Of a DNA stretch of 64,000 nt, positions 26,856-36,866 are shown piece by piece. This DNA is from Terrimonas ginsenosidimutans. Lineage in GTDB: Bacteria; Bacteroidota; Bacteroidia; Chitinophagales; Chitinophagaceae. The translations under genes and the position numbers were made by a program. Where the stretch lies: contig NZ_JAKLTR010000020.1 of assembly GCF_022012415.1 (NCBI RefSeq), forward strand, positions 1 to 64,000, given 5' to 3'. The notes under the pieces are model-generated. The model made no database searches, had not been told where the DNA came from, and was given only the letters and a program-made list of their open reading frames with translations. Numbering within the stretch: the stretch's first letter is position 1; each line of letters starts with the position of its first letter.

Positions 26856-27686
26856 ATGACTGCCATTAAACGATCACTGCCGTTTTTATTACTACTGTCC
26901 TTTACCTGTCTTTCCGTATTCTCCCAGAAAGAATCTGCCTTTAACGTGATTGCGTTCTATACCGCCAAAGCCGATCAGGCGCATATCAGTTTTGTTCATG
27001 AAGCGAACCGCTGGTTCCCGGAAGCGGCCGGTAAATATGGGTTTTCTTATGATTCAACGGCTAACTGGGACAACCTCAATGATAGCTTCCTGAAAAAATA
27101 CCAGGTGATACTTTTTCTTGATACCCGTCCTGAAAAACCTGCACAGCGTGAAGCTTTTCAGCGATACATGGAAAAAGGAGGAGCATGGATGGGGTTCCAT
27201 TTTGCAGGCTTTGCATTAACGCCTTCCGGCGTGCAGCAGAACTGGGATTGGTATCATAATCATTTTCTCGGTTCGGGTCAGTATAAAGGGAATACCTGGC
27301 GCCCTACTTCTGCCGTGTTGAAAATTGAGCAACCTTCTCATCCGGCGACGAAAGGTCTTCCAGCAACCTTCAGGTCGGCTCCCAATGAATGGTATAGCTG
27401 GGAAAAAGATCTCCGGAAGAATGATTCCATACAGATCCTTTTATCCATCGACCCTTCAAGCTTCCCGCTGGGAACAGGGCCAAAACAACACGAGATCTGG
27501 CATAGCGGATACTACCCGGTTGTATGGACAAATAAATATTACAGGATGATCTATGTGAACATGGGGCACAACGATATTGATTATGAAGGTGGCACCAACA
27601 AAGAGCTCTCCTTTCATTTCACCAATGAAACACAGAACAAACTGATCACAGACGCATTACTCTGGCTGGGCAAGAAAAATAAATAA
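26856..27686 (+). CDS. ThuA-like domain protein (exported)
   Basis: A 276-residue protein with a signal peptide (MTAIKRSLPFLLLLSFTCLSVFS). The mature part is a flavodoxin/class I glutamine-amidotransferase-like fold seen in ThuA-type trehalose-utilisation proteins: FNVIAFYTAKADQAHISFV, an early W, GGAWMGFHFAGFA, HEIWHSGYYPVVWTN and the final NMGHNDIDYEGG. The catalytic Cys of true amidotransferases is absent. Such proteins in Bacteroidota are usually in carbohydrate loci, but none adjoins it. The ATG at 26856 was chosen because upstream codons would precede the signal peptide. Confidence 0.85.
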   Translation: MTAIKRSLPFLLLLSFTCLSVFSQKESAFNVIAFYTAKADQAHISFVHEANRWFPEAAGKYGFSYDSTANWDNLNDSFLKKYQVILFLDTRPEKPAQREAFQRYMEKGGAWMGFHFAGFALTPSGVQQNWDWYHNHFLGSGQYKGNTWRPTSAVLKIEQPSHPATKGLPATFRSAPNEWYSWEKDLRKNDSIQILLSIDPSSFPLGTGPKQHEIWHSGYYPVVWTNKYYRMIYVNMGHNDIDYEGGTNKELSFHFTNETQNKLITDALLWLGKKNK

Positions 27687-27690
27687 TAAC

Positions 27691-27740
27691 TGCCTGCTCC
27701 CGCTCCAACGGTAATTTGAAGGTTATTGCGGAAGCAGGCA
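27691..27740. terminator. Hairpin between convergent ThuA and MscS genes
   Basis: TGCCTGCT (27691-27698) pairs with AGCAGGCA (27733-27740) across about 34 nt. No strong T-run, so a weak terminator candidate. Confidence 0.4.
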
Positions 27741-27750
27741 TCGTTGTTCT

Positions 27751-30156
27751 TTATGCTTCGATACTTATATCCTCCCGGGCAAGTTGCTTGTGAAGCAGAT
27801 AAATGATGGCACTTCTAGCCTGCGAAGCTTTAAAAACATCCTTGCACCAGAAATACACTTTAAGATCGAATTGCTCCTTTTTTATAGAGATATATTCTAT
27901 TTGCGGTGCAACATTTTCCATCACATACCCTGACGATATGATCGTATCCGTGACGAGCTTGTTAACCTTTTCGATATCGTTGCTGCCACTAACGGATAAA
28001 GAAAGAGCAAGACGCTGCTGATTGTTGGTGAGCGTCCAGTTGGTAATGGGGGTAGAAAGAATATCTCCGTTAGGGATGATCACTTCCGCCCCATCGGTTG
28101 TGAGCAATGTACTTGAACGAAGTCCGATCTCCCTTACTTTACCAGCTTTATCTCCTATTTCAATTGCATCCCCAACCTGTAATGGCCTGTCGAATATCAG
28201 AATGATACCCGACACGAAGTTGCTGACGATATTCTGAAGGCCCAAACCGATACCAACACCAAGAGCGCCGAGAACGATGGTGATCTTATCAACAGGCAGG
28301 CCGGATGCAGCTACGGCAAGAAGATAACCAAGACAAAGAACCACCAGTCGCGCGATCAGCATCTTTGAACGCTGGCGTTTGTTCTCTATTTCTTCACTGC
28401 CTGTATCCCCGAAAAAGTAGCCAACATATTTCTGCAGGAGATGTGCCACCCAGATGATCAGGAAGAAAAGTAATACACCTCCGATGGTGAATGTGGCGCT
28501 GCCGACACTTCTTTGTTTCTGCATAATGAATACGAATACCTCTTTAGAAGTTTCGTAAATATTAAGGTTCGTGGTAAAAACGATCAGCCATAATACGAAT
28601 ACAAGAAATGCGATCGGGCCTTTAAATGCTTGCAGAACCGCCTGGTAATCGAAGGCATTCTTTACTCCCTGTCTGATCCGGCTTGCTTCGATCTGCAAAA
28701 GGATCGCTTCGATGATAACACGGCTGAACACTGCCAGGCCAATGGCTTGCGTGAATGAAAATATAGCAGCACTGCCAAGTATCTGTGCAAGAGAGAAGCG
28801 ACCGAAAAGATTGCATACAACTGCCAGTACATTCATTACATTATGCAGAATGATCACAAAGCGGAGAAAGCCACGGAAATGAAGATGATCTTTCATTCCC
28901 CGAAGAAACAGCGAGCCGAAAATAACAGATAGCACATTAAGAAGGATCAGCCAGCTTCTTTGTAATACACCCGGAACAAGAAGGTGATGCGTAAAGGAGA
29001 AACAGAGATAAAGGAACACCATCACGATCCAGTATACAAATAATTTGCGCGGCCATTTTTTCCAGCAGATAAAAGTCAATGTAAGTATCAGCAGGAACTG
29101 CATCGATTCGATATAAACAGAAGGTGCATCCAGGTCAAAGAGCGGAGCCAGTGAGAACATCGCCAGAAACACAGAAGCGATATAATGAGGGTATAAATAG
29201 TCCACCTGCGGGCCTTTCAATATATCCACCGCGTTCGCCTTCTTTAAACGCAATATGTTACGGTAAGCCCAGATGCCAAACAGCAATCCGATCAACAGAA
29301 GAAATAGACGGGTGTTCACACTGTCTTTAAAATAATACCGCAGCGCTTTCCTTTCGCCCGTATAAGCTCTTTCGTAAGCAGAGCGGAGTTTATTTAGTGA
29401 ACTGTCCGGGGTTGGTTCCCAGAGATAATTGAATTCTTTCCCAAATACGCGTGCGAATGAATTCAACAGCAGGTTGTTTACTTTTTCCTCAAGCGATGCA
29501 GTGGTAATGGCATTGCCGGAATTGTGGGTTTGCAGCTGGTTAATGAGCGCAATGCTTTCCTTTAGTTTTGTAGTACTGGTGCGCCATGCTTCACGCATAT
29601 CTTTTAACTGCGCAGCAAAGAGCTGCCGGTTGGCAGAGTCCCGCCAAAGCTCACGCAGCACTGTATCTGCGATGAGGTTTTTCATTTCCGTACGGAGTCC
29701 GCTCAATCCGGCTTCTGCACTATCAAGCACCATTCGCTGGTGCTCGATGTCTTCATGTATATTGGCAAGGAGTGTGCGGAACATTTGCAGGTTACGTAAA
29801 CTAAGGGCGCTGCTGTTGTTAACGATATTGTCTTTCAGCACAAACAGTGACGAGTCGCTGTCTGCGAGCTTTTCCCTGATAGCGGCGATTCCCGGACCGA
29901 GATCACTTTGATTACGGATCATCGAAAGAACGTCATATGTCTTTTCAATACGGAGCTGGTAATCGCTGGAAGTGAGTTTTGATGAGTCTGCAAAAAGAGA
30001 GTTCATCCCTCTGCGGAAACGGGTTGTATCCCGCCTCGACGTATCATTACGAAGGGTTGTATCCCGTTTAAAACGAAGGCTGTCCTGTGCGGTAGACAGA
30101 ACACTGGCAAGCAATAAAATGCTGACGAATACAAGGGGTAGAGTTGGCTTTTGCAT
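27751..30156 (-). CDS. Large MscS-family mechanosensitive channel
   Basis: An 801-residue protein. A signal-like segment (TLPLVFVSILLLASVLSTAQ) is followed by a ~250-residue Ser/Asp-rich, helical periplasmic domain. A membrane region of about 11 helices follows, with the MscS core near residues 600-700: the pore-lining helix IVLGALGVGIGLGLQNIVSNF and the beta-domain FDRPLQVGDAIEIGDKAGKV (about 640-685). Large MscS relatives with an extended N-terminal domain (MscK/MscM-like) gate under high membrane tension and release osmolytes. The periplasmic domain is short compared with E. coli MscK. No regulatory partner is visible. Confidence 0.93.
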   Translation of the reverse strand: MQKPTLPLVFVSILLLASVLSTAQDSLRFKRDTTLRNDTSRRDTTRFRRGMNSLFADSSKLTSSDYQLRIEKTYDVLSMIRNQSDLGPGIAAIREKLADSDSSLFVLKDNIVNNSSALSLRNLQMFRTLLANIHEDIEHQRMVLDSAEAGLSGLRTEMKNLIADTVLRELWRDSANRQLFAAQLKDMREAWRTSTTKLKESIALINQLQTHNSGNAITTASLEEKVNNLLLNSFARVFGKEFNYLWEPTPDSSLNKLRSAYERAYTGERKALRYYFKDSVNTRLFLLLIGLLFGIWAYRNILRLKKANAVDILKGPQVDYLYPHYIASVFLAMFSLAPLFDLDAPSVYIESMQFLLILTLTFICWKKWPRKLFVYWIVMVFLYLCFSFTHHLLVPGVLQRSWLILLNVLSVIFGSLFLRGMKDHLHFRGFLRFVIILHNVMNVLAVVCNLFGRFSLAQILGSAAIFSFTQAIGLAVFSRVIIEAILLQIEASRIRQGVKNAFDYQAVLQAFKGPIAFLVFVLWLIVFTTNLNIYETSKEVFVFIMQKQRSVGSATFTIGGVLLFFLIIWVAHLLQKYVGYFFGDTGSEEIENKRQRSKMLIARLVVLCLGYLLAVAASGLPVDKITIVLGALGVGIGLGLQNIVSNFVSGIILIFDRPLQVGDAIEIGDKAGKVREIGLRSSTLLTTDGAEVIIPNGDILSTPITNWTLTNNQQRLALSLSVSGSNDIEKVNKLVTDTIISSGYVMENVAPQIEYISIKKEQFDLKVYFWCKDVFKASQARSAIIYLLHKQLAREDISIEA

Positions 30157-30357
30157 AAGATCAATTAATCCGGGAGTAAAAGTAGGAAAGGGATTGGTAT
30201 TTTCAAATTGATACTATTCAACGAAATAGCAAAGCCCGGAATAGGCCTGTATAACGGGCAAATTTTGCCGATGAGTTTGAATGCAGTGACCTGCGTGTAG
30301 AGGTAGACTTGAAATATTTTCTATATTGATTGAATTGATCTGAGTTTTCTTCGGAAT

Positions 30358-30419
30358 GGTAAATTCCGGTTGACAGTGCCCTTCCCTTCTTTTGCTCTGT
30401 CGTCAACCGGAAATTTACC
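30358..30419. repeat. Imperfect long hairpin in the gap after the MscS gene
   Basis: GGTAAATTCCGGTTGAC (30358-30374) pairs with GTCAACCGGAAATTTACC (30402-30419), with a 1-nt bulge. The gap 30157-30508 is otherwise unremarkable; an open frame at 30218-30442 reads through the hairpin and is not credible as a gene. Confidence 0.6.
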
Positions 30420-30508
30420 GGCCATTTTCTGCCATTGCCCAAATAGATTCGAACAATGCTTACACTTGCTTATCGAAATGGCTTGCTTATTAAAATGGTA
30501 TGTGTCTA

Positions 30509-31129
30509 TTAAAATTTCCCAAATTTCAGCGTCGCATTATAGCTGATCCCCCTGATATCCTTATCCTTCATACCCTGCGCATCACTACCAAAGCTTGCAC
30601 GATATGAAACACCCGGGCTGAACCGCATCCATTTGAACAGGTTCACTTCTACCTGCACACCGGGTTCTGCAACAACAAACCAGTTCTCATCACTGATTGA
30701 ATTCACATGATTGCCACTCCAGTTATTCCTGTCATACTGCAGGGTGAAGCCAGCACCGCCAAACATTTGAAAAACGAGGTGTACGGGCTTATTAGATGCG
30801 ACAACATATTCTGTCATCAGGCCAAACTGTCCGTACTGGTAAGTTCTGTTACGGGCCGGATCAGTACTGAATTGTAAAGGGACAGGAAGGTTATTTGTAC
30901 TCGCGGCCCCTGCCAGCCCGATCATCAGGCGATGATTGATATACCAGCCACCATAGATACCGGAAAGGTTGGAATGTTCGCCACGCAACTTTGTGAACTT
31001 ATTGGTGATTGCTCCATAACCGCCAGATGAAAGGATGCCTTTTCTGAATACAGTGCGGATATTATCCTGTGCAACCGCGGTGTTCGCCATCACCACGCAA
31101 AACAGCATTAGTTGTAATGTTCTTTTCAT
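30509..31129 (-). CDS. Predicted outer-membrane beta-barrel protein
   Basis: A 206-residue protein with a signal peptide (MKRTLQLMLFCVVMANTAVAQ). The mature part has many short alternating hydrophobic/aromatic strands (for example SGIYGGWYINHRLMIGLAG and QYGQFGLMTEYVVAS) and ends in Phe (LKFGKF), as is usual for Bacteroidota small porin-like barrels. The ATG at 31129 (MKRT) is preferred to two codon clusters upstream. Function unknown; no operon partner. Confidence 0.8.
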   Translation of the reverse strand: MKRTLQLMLFCVVMANTAVAQDNIRTVFRKGILSSGGYGAITNKFTKLRGEHSNLSGIYGGWYINHRLMIGLAGAASTNNLPVPLQFSTDPARNRTYQYGQFGLMTEYVVASNKPVHLVFQMFGGAGFTLQYDRNNWSGNHVNSISDENWFVVAEPGVQVEVNLFKWMRFSPGVSYRASFGSDAQGMKDKDIRGISYNATLKFGKF

Positions 31130-31551
31130 AATTATCTTATTGTTCATTTCAGATACAACAAGCAACCCTTTGCAGACCCCTACGTGTGGAGTATATTTTT
31201 TAGCGGCCCGGAATAGCTCCAGCCTCCCTTCCCAATGTCGTTAAGTGAAGAGGTTGTTCCGGGTTTGTTCGATGCCCGATGACTGATGCCTGATGGCCGC
31301 ACTCTGCAGTTTGATAGTTCCGAAAAAAGCGTGCATCTCACGAAGGCAGATTTGGACAAACCAAAGAGAGCTCTGCTTGTTGTTTGATTTCGGCCAACGG
31401 CCATCACCATCACTCATCGCCATCGATCTGATACAGGAAGACTTTTAAGGTCTCATGTATGAACTTAACGACATTGCCCTACCCAGCCGGGCTGCGGCGG
31501 TCAGATCAGTGTGACCGGAAATCCTTAGCTTTACGCATATCAATCAGCTTT
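31130..31551. repeat. Intergenic gap with a heptamer array (YGATGNC) and an inverted counterpart
   Basis: Four 7-nt units CGATGCC, CGATGAC, TGATGCC and TGATGGC lie at 31270-31297. An irregular inverted counterpart with CCATCACCATCACTCATC lies at about 31400-31420. The divergent promoters of the barrel gene and the DUF1080 gene should also lie in this gap, but I see no clear -7 box. No gene visible. Confidence 0.6.
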
Positions 31552-32193
31552 ATGAAAAAATCAATTATCGCTTTTTTATGCATCGGTGCTTCAGTCGGTC
31601 TGTATGCCTTCACTTGTGCCCCAAAGACCAAGTGGGTTTACTTGTTTGATGGCAAAACCCTCAATGGCTGGAAGGTAGGAACCAATGCCAGCTCGTTCTC
31701 TGTTGACAGCGGCCGTATCGTTGTAAAAGGACCTGTCGCCCACCTTTTCTATGATGGTCCTAATCACGAGCATGATTTTAAAAATTTTGAGTTCGAAGCG
31801 GAAGTGATGACAAAGCCGGGTGCTAATTCAGGCATTTACTTTCATACTGCTTACCAGGAAAGCGGCTGGCCGGAAAAAGGTTATGAAGTGCAGGTGAACA
31901 ATTCGCAAAGCGATTGGCGGCGTACAGGCAGCCTTTATAATATCCAGGACGTTAAAGAGGTGTATGTAAAAGATAACGAATGGTTCACCGAATATATCAG
32001 GGTAGAAGGCAAGCACGTGATCATTAAAATAAATGACAAGATCGTGGTGGACTATACTGAACCTGCCAATGTTGAACGTTCAAAGGGACAGGAAAAGCGC
32101 CTGATCTCCAGTGGTACATTTGCATTGCAGGCACACGATCCGAACAGTGTGGTCTATTACCGCAATATCCGGACAAGACTGATCCCATGGTAA
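31552..32193 (+). CDS. DUF1080 (3-keto-disaccharide hydrolase-like) secreted protein
   Basis: A 213-residue protein with a signal peptide (MKKSIIAFLCIGASVGLYAFTC), possibly ending in a lipobox-like C. The mature domain matches DUF1080: WVYLFDGKTLNGWKVG, then FKNFEFEAEVMTKPGANSGIYFH and GYEVQVNN, which build the concanavalin-like jelly roll. Members of this family are 3-keto-glucoside hydrolases or ligand-binding proteins in Bacteroidota. It stands alone. The ATG at 31552 follows a 31-codon in-frame extension that I rejected because it would bury the signal peptide. Confidence 0.9.
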   Translation: MKKSIIAFLCIGASVGLYAFTCAPKTKWVYLFDGKTLNGWKVGTNASSFSVDSGRIVVKGPVAHLFYDGPNHEHDFKNFEFEAEVMTKPGANSGIYFHTAYQESGWPEKGYEVQVNNSQSDWRRTGSLYNIQDVKEVYVKDNEWFTEYIRVEGKHVIIKINDKIVVDYTEPANVERSKGQEKRLISSGTFALQAHDPNSVVYYRNIRTRLIPW

Positions 32194-32218
32194 TATAATT
32201 TGCCCGTAATAGCTTTAT

Positions 32219-32263
32219 GATAGCAGATGACCGGCGACTATCAGCCGCCGGTCATCTGCTATC
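32219..32263. terminator. Perfect 18-bp hairpin between convergent genes
   Basis: GATAGCAGATGACCGGCG (32219-32236) pairs perfectly with CGCCGGTCATCTGCTATC (32246-32263), loop of 9 nt. No T-run follows, so either a bidirectional structural end or a repeat. Confidence 0.6.
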
Positions 32264-32296
32264 ACAACGATAGAGTTGTATTTTCAAGAAGGCTAA

Positions 32297-32917
32297 CTAA
32301 CGATGATGCAGATTGATCTTCTTTAGTTTTTCCTTTATACCGTCAAGGCTGTCAAAATGCAGACAGTTGATCCCAAGTACAGATGCTACCTGCGTGAACA
32401 TCGGCCGGTCGTCGACCATAGCAGCCTGATGCGGTAATACTCTTGCGATATCACAGGCTACGCGATAAATATCAAGATCCGGTTTCCTGAATTTCACATA
32501 ACAGGAAGATGCGTAAGCATCAAACAACTCATCCAAACCAAAGTGCCTGATCCGGAAATCGTTTAATTCCCGTCCCTCGTTATTCACCGCTATTACTTTG
32601 AGTCCGTTCTGTTGTTTTAATTCCTTAAAGAACTGAATGGAGTCATTGAACGGCTGAGTTTGTTTATACATAAAGGACTTGAAGTCTTCCATCGAGAAAC
32701 TTCGTTCCTCATAGAACACGATCCGCTCGAGGTATTCATCAAGGCTGATCTTTCCGATCTCATACGTATCGAAAGTGAGATGATGCCGTTCATTTATTTC
32801 AACGAGATCAAGTCCAAAATGTTCAGCAGCCAGTTTCCTTGAACTTCTTCCCCATCCGTTGGTCAGCAGTACGCCGCCAATATCTAAAAACAAAGTGGTG
32901 ACAGGAGCTATTTGCAT
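32297..32917 (-). CDS. HAD-superfamily hydrolase
   Basis: A 206-residue haloacid dehalogenase-like protein. Motif I is LFLDIGGVLLTNGWG (nucleophilic Asp about residue 12; the second Asp of DxD is Gly, as in dehalogenase-like and epoxide-hydrolase-like HADs). Motif II contains the segment IAVNNEG, motif III is VKFRKPD (Lys) and motif IV is AAMVDDRPM. The substrate is unknown; small phosphate esters or a dehalogenase activity are possible. Cytosolic, standing alone. Confidence 0.92.
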   Translation of the reverse strand: MQIAPVTTLFLDIGGVLLTNGWGRSSRKLAAEHFGLDLVEINERHHLTFDTYEIGKISLDEYLERIVFYEERSFSMEDFKSFMYKQTQPFNDSIQFFKELKQQNGLKVIAVNNEGRELNDFRIRHFGLDELFDAYASSCYVKFRKPDLDIYRVACDIARVLPHQAAMVDDRPMFTQVASVLGINCLHFDSLDGIKEKLKKINLHHR

Positions 32918-33009
32918 ATACAGGTTTTACATTTGGTGAGTCTCCAAATGTAATTCTTTTCACTCAGGTAGTTCTTGTACTTCCCGCTGCAAAAATTGTT
33001 CAATTGGTA

Positions 33010-33906
33010 TCAGTCACCTAACAGGGCGAGTACCTGCTCGTTTGAAATGCTGTAGTCGGTAAGAAGGTTGGCCGGTGTATAGAACAGTATGCTTTGATAA
33101 CGCTCGTCATACCTGTTCCCTAACGCGTTTTTCCAATTTGCCACCGGACGGCTGAAACGCACATAATCTACCTGCAGGAGCAGGTCGGCCTTTGCAGTAG
33201 CAACCGTTTCATTAAATGCTTTCGGATCGGATTTCAAGGGAGGTGGAATTGCATTCCAGCAGCTGTATGCATTCAGCCCTACCTGCAATGGCCCCATCAT
33301 TACCGGCCGGTAGAATCTTTCCTGTATCTGCCACTTCTCTCCTTCCGCTCTTGACATTAATACAAATGCGGCATCAACGTGCACAATGCGCAGTTCGATC
33401 CAACCGGCTTTGGCAGGACGAAGTTTTAAGTTCGAAATGCTGTTACTGGTTGTTTTCATTTCCATTACCGGAATACTGATATCATCGGCAACGCCAGTGG
33501 TAATGAACAGCCAGTTCTCCTGGCGAGGGATCCAGTTTGCACTCGTGGTCCGCTTGGGCTGGCGAACCATTAATCCGGCAAGTGACCAATCAACTGATGG
33601 AAGGTCTGTTGCTTCTCCTTTTACACGGATCCTTGCTCTTACATCAAAATTCCCTGTCACCATCTTAAACAGAAAGGGGGCCTGGTTATCTGCGTACCAG
33701 CCGGAGGCTTTCGGTTGAAGATTTAATATTCCGTTGCCGACGGAGATCTTGTCTATTTTATCAGGATAATTTTCTACCTGATGAAAAAAACGCCATTGCC
33801 TCAGGGAAGAAGTGTCGTTGAATTCATCAGATAGATCACCGAGTTCATTCTGCGCAAATGAACAGGTAAAAAGTAAGGCTGCAATTACGGTCAGAATACT
33901 TTTCAT
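33010..33906 (-). CDS. Exported concanavalin-like protein (DUF1349-like)
   Basis: A 298-residue protein with a signal peptide (MKSILTVIAALLFTCSFAQ). The core is a jelly-roll sandwich resembling DUF1349 and the C-terminal domain of beta-xylosidases, with DEFNDTSSLRQWRFFHQ, an SVDWSLAGLMVRQPKR segment and GWIELRIVHVDAAFVLMSRA. The C-terminal ~60 residues are separate. It probably binds or hydrolyses a plant or fungal glycan, but no catalytic residues can be named. It lies head-to-head with the pyrophosphatase gene across a structured gap. Confidence 0.8.
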   Translation of the reverse strand: MKSILTVIAALLFTCSFAQNELGDLSDEFNDTSSLRQWRFFHQVENYPDKIDKISVGNGILNLQPKASGWYADNQAPFLFKMVTGNFDVRARIRVKGEATDLPSVDWSLAGLMVRQPKRTTSANWIPRQENWLFITTGVADDISIPVMEMKTTSNSISNLKLRPAKAGWIELRIVHVDAAFVLMSRAEGEKWQIQERFYRPVMMGPLQVGLNAYSCWNAIPPPLKSDPKAFNETVATAKADLLLQVDYVRFSRPVANWKNALGNRYDERYQSILFYTPANLLTDYSISNEQVLALLGD

Positions 33907-33959
33907 GCTATAACATATTTAAGGATGATTATCCTGAAATTAGATCGTCTGTCCGTGCA

Positions 33960-34497
33960 ACGTATATGTGAATGGCTGAACTGATCAAAACAACTGCTCA
34001 ATGAACAAACATAAAGTCTGGCTGGTGTGAGCAACGTAAGGGCAGGAAGAACGAAACGGATTACTCTTCCCTTCTTGTGCATTTCGCTCTTCGGGATTTT
34101 TTGGGTCCGTTCCGCTACTCCTTAGCCAGTCTACCCCTGAATTGACCGCAATGGTGGACTCATGCAGGTTTATCAGGACATATACTGACCGATATCTCTT
34201 TTAGCATTATTCGTTTATTCTCCATTCATCCTCCACCTGTCAAACGAACGGTTGGCACCCGTTTGGAACCGGAGACCTGGATGGGCGATGATGCTTAAAA
34301 CATCCATCAAACCGCTGCGGGAAACGGAGAATAGAGTCTAAAAAACTGGAAATCATACAATTAAAACATTAAGATCAGTCATTCTGCAATCTGGTCCGTC
34401 CTCTGTCAAATCTCCACTTCAAACCCTATCTTTGCCCTCCCCCGAAGATTTTTAACCCATTTTCGGAATACTTTAAAGTAACTAACACGCTTTGCTT
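33960..34497. other. Structured intergenic gap upstream of the pyrophosphatase gene
   Basis: Two structured segments are visible. One at 34015-34135 contains GAAGAACGAAA against TTTCGCTCTTC (one mismatch). The other at about 34217-34332 could fold as a three-way junction: outer ATTCTCC/GGAGAAT with inner hairpins CAAACG/CGTTTG and TGGATG/CATCCA. A TATCTTTG box at 34427-34434 is downstream of both, so neither is in the mapped leader of the next gene. No tRNA or ORF is convincing. Confidence 0.45.
34427..34434 (+). promoter_or_regulatory. -7 box (TATCTTTG) of the pyrophosphatase gene
   Basis: A perfect TAnnTTTG match, giving a leader of about 55-60 nt before the ATG at 34498. Confidence 0.6.
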
Positions 34498-36732
34498 ATG
34501 GACAAATTGATCTATCTCGTGCCAGTGATGGGCATCATTGGATTGCTTTACACAGTCGTAAAATTTAACTGGGTCTCCAAGCAGGATGCCGGCAATGACC
34601 GGATGAAAGAAATCAGTAATTACATTGCCGAAGGTGCTATGGCTTTTCTGAAAGCTGAATGGAAAGTACTTGGCTATTTCGTTGTGATCGTTGGTATTTT
34701 ACTGGCGGTGATGGCGGGCGCCAATCCTCACTCACACTGGTTGATCGCAATTGCATTTGCGATCGGCGCGGTATTAAGTGCCTTTGCCGGATTCATCGGA
34801 ATGAAAGTGGCTACCAAAGCCAATGTACGCACAGCGCAGGCTGCACGGACAAGCCTTAGTAAAGCACTGAATGTATCGTTTACAGGTGGTGCAGTAATGG
34901 GCGTTGGCGTAGCTGGTCTTGCTGTTCTCGGTCTGGGTGGATTATACATTGTATTGAAACAATATTTCGCGCCGGATGCGGAAGTTAACTCTGAAGCGAT
35001 GCTGCAAACGATCGAGGTGCTTACAGGATTCTCGCTTGGTGCGGAATCTATCGCCCTGTTCGCGCGCGTTGGTGGCGGTATTTATACAAAAGCTGCTGAC
35101 GTAGGTGCTGACCTTGTTGGTAAAGTGGAAGCAGGTATTCCTGAAGATGATCCGCGTAACCCTGCCACGATCGCTGATAACGTTGGTGACAACGTGGGTG
35201 ACGTAGCGGGCATGGGTGCTGACTTGTTCGGTTCTTATGTTGCAACGGTTCTTGCGACGATCGTACTTGGTCAGCAAACTATCGTTCATGATACGGATCT
35301 GCTTGATGGCTTCTCTCCGGTTGTATTACCGATGCTGATCGCCGGTGTTGGTATTATCTTCTCGATCGTTGCCACATTATTTGTTCGTATCAGTGAAAAT
35401 GCCGGCATCAATACATCTACGGTTCAGAAAGCATTGAACATGGGTAACTGGGGTTCGATGATACTTACAGCCATCGTTGCGTTCTTCCTGGTTAACTGGT
35501 TGCTTCCTTATAATATGGAGCTCCGCGGCGTATTGTTTACGAAGTGGGGTGTTGCCGGCGCGATCGGCGTTGGTCTTCTTGTTGGTGCGTTGATGAGCAT
35601 CATTACAGAATATTATACAGCGATGGGTAAACGCCCGGTGATGAGCATCATCCGCCAGTCTTCTACAGGTCACGCTACAAATGTGATCGGCGGTTTGGCA
35701 GTGGGTATGGAATCGACATTCCTTCCGATCCTTGTCCTCGCGGGCGGTATCTGGGGTTCCTACGAGTGTGCAGGCTTGTATGGTGTAGCGATCGCTGCTG
35801 CCGGCATGATGGCAACAACGGCGATGCAACTGGCGATCGATGCATTCGGACCAATCGCGGATAACGCGGGCGGTATTGCTGAAATGAGCGAGCTGCCAAA
35901 AGAGGTGCGTGAAAGAACTGACGTTCTTGATGCGGTAGGTAATACAACTGCTGCGTCCGGAAAAGGTTTTGCGATCGCATCTGCGGCATTGACTGCGCTT
36001 GCGTTGTTTGCCGCATTTGTAGGCGTTGCAAACATCAGCGGTATTGATATCTATAAAGCAAATGTGCTCGCCTCCCTTTTTGTAGGCGCGATGATACCAT
36101 TCATATTCTCCTCCCTCGCGATCCGTGCGGTAGGTGAAGCGGCCATGTCAATGGTGGAAGAGGTTCGCCGCCAGTTCAAGACCATTCCTGGTATTATGGA
36201 GGGAACAGGCAAACCTGAATATGATAAATGTGTGGCGATCTCTACGCAGGCATCCATCAGGAAAATGATGTTGCCGGGTGCGATCGCGATCATCTCTCCT
36301 TTGATCATTGGCTTTATGCCGGGCCTTGGTGCTGAAGCACTGGGAGGTTTCCTTGCGGGTGCAACCGTTAGCGGTGTACTAATGGGAATGTTCCAGAACA
36401 ATGCCGGTGGTGCGTGGGATAACGCGAAAAAATCTTTTGAAAAAGGTGTGGTGATCAATGGCGAAACCTTTTACAAGAAATCAGAACCGCACAAAGCTTC
36501 TGTTACCGGTGATACTGTAGGTGATCCATTCAAAGACACTTCCGGTCCGTCAATGAACATCCTGATCAAATTGATGTCCATCGTTTCGCTGGTGATCGCT
36601 CCAACCCTCGCACAGATCTCTGCAAAAAAAGCGGACGAGGCCAAAGTGACAAAACCAGCTGTTATTCAACCGGTTTCTGAAAATGCAAAGCAGAAAGCGA
36701 CCGAATCAGTGACCGCAAATTTTAATCATTAA
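34498..36732 (+). CDS. hppA: Membrane-bound pyrophosphatase, ion-pumping, probably K+-dependent
   Basis: A 744-residue protein with about 16 membrane helices that couples pyrophosphate hydrolysis to H+ or Na+ pumping. Catalytic and metal-binding segments are visible: [20 protein letters not shown] then [20 protein letters not shown] (about residues 200-250), and a C-terminal [12 protein letters not shown]. The segment [13 protein letters not shown] has Ala and Gly where K+-independent enzymes have Lys and Thr, so I infer K+ dependence. The pumped ion cannot be told by eye; K+-dependent Bacteroidota homologues can pump Na+, or Na+ and H+. The C-terminal tail is longer than usual. The ATG at 34498 is chosen over a TTG two codons upstream. 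A terminator hairpin follows. Confidence 0.96.
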   Translation: MDKLIYLVPVMGIIGLLYTVVKFNWVSKQDAGNDRMKEISNYIAEGAMAFLKAEWKVLGYFVVIVGILLAVMAGANPHSHWLIAIAFAIGAVLSAFAGFIGMKVATKANVRTAQAARTSLSKALNVSFTGGAVMGVGVAGLAVLGLGGLYIVLKQYFAPDAEVNSEAMLQTIEVLTGFSLGAESIALFARVGGGIYTKAADVGADLVGKVEAGIPEDDPRNPATIADNVGDNVGDVAGMGADLFGSYVATVLATIVLGQQTIVHDTDLLDGFSPVVLPMLIAGVGIIFSIVATLFVRISENAGINTSTVQKALNMGNWGSMILTAIVAFFLVNWLLPYNMELRGVLFTKWGVAGAIGVGLLVGALMSIITEYYTAMGKRPVMSIIRQSSTGHATNVIGGLAVGMESTFLPILVLAGGIWGSYECAGLYGVAIAAAGMMATTAMQLAIDAFGPIADNAGGIAEMSELPKEVRERTDVLDAVGNTTAASGKGFAIASAALTALALFAAFVGVANISGIDIYKANVLASLFVGAMIPFIFSSLAIRAVGEAAMSMVEEVRRQFKTIPGIMEGTGKPEYDKCVAISTQASIRKMMLPGAIAIISPLIIGFMPGLGAEALGGFLAGATVSGVLMGMFQNNAGGAWDNAKKSFEKGVVINGETFYKKSEPHKASVTGDTVGDPFKDTSGPSMNILIKLMSIVSLVIAPTLAQISAKKADEAKVTKPAVIQPVSENAKQKATESVTANFNH

Positions 36733-36828
36733 TATACTGTGTTGCTCTTGGTTTAATGAAATTTAATCCTGAATTTCGCCGCGTTCCAACACAACGATAT
36801 TTAAGAACTTAATCATAACCATTAATTG

Positions 36829-36866
36829 TAAGTCCCGCTGTTTCTACAGGGGGGCTTATTTTTTTC
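36829..36866 (+). terminator. Probable terminator after the pyrophosphatase gene
   Basis: TAAGTCCC pairs with GGGGCTTA around the loop, followed by eight T residues that run directly into the heptamer array. Confidence 0.65.

Noticed and set aside
30218-30442. Open frame of 74 codons after the MscS gene
   Set aside because: It reads through the 30358-30419 hairpin, has no family resemblance and no promoter or ribosome binding site.
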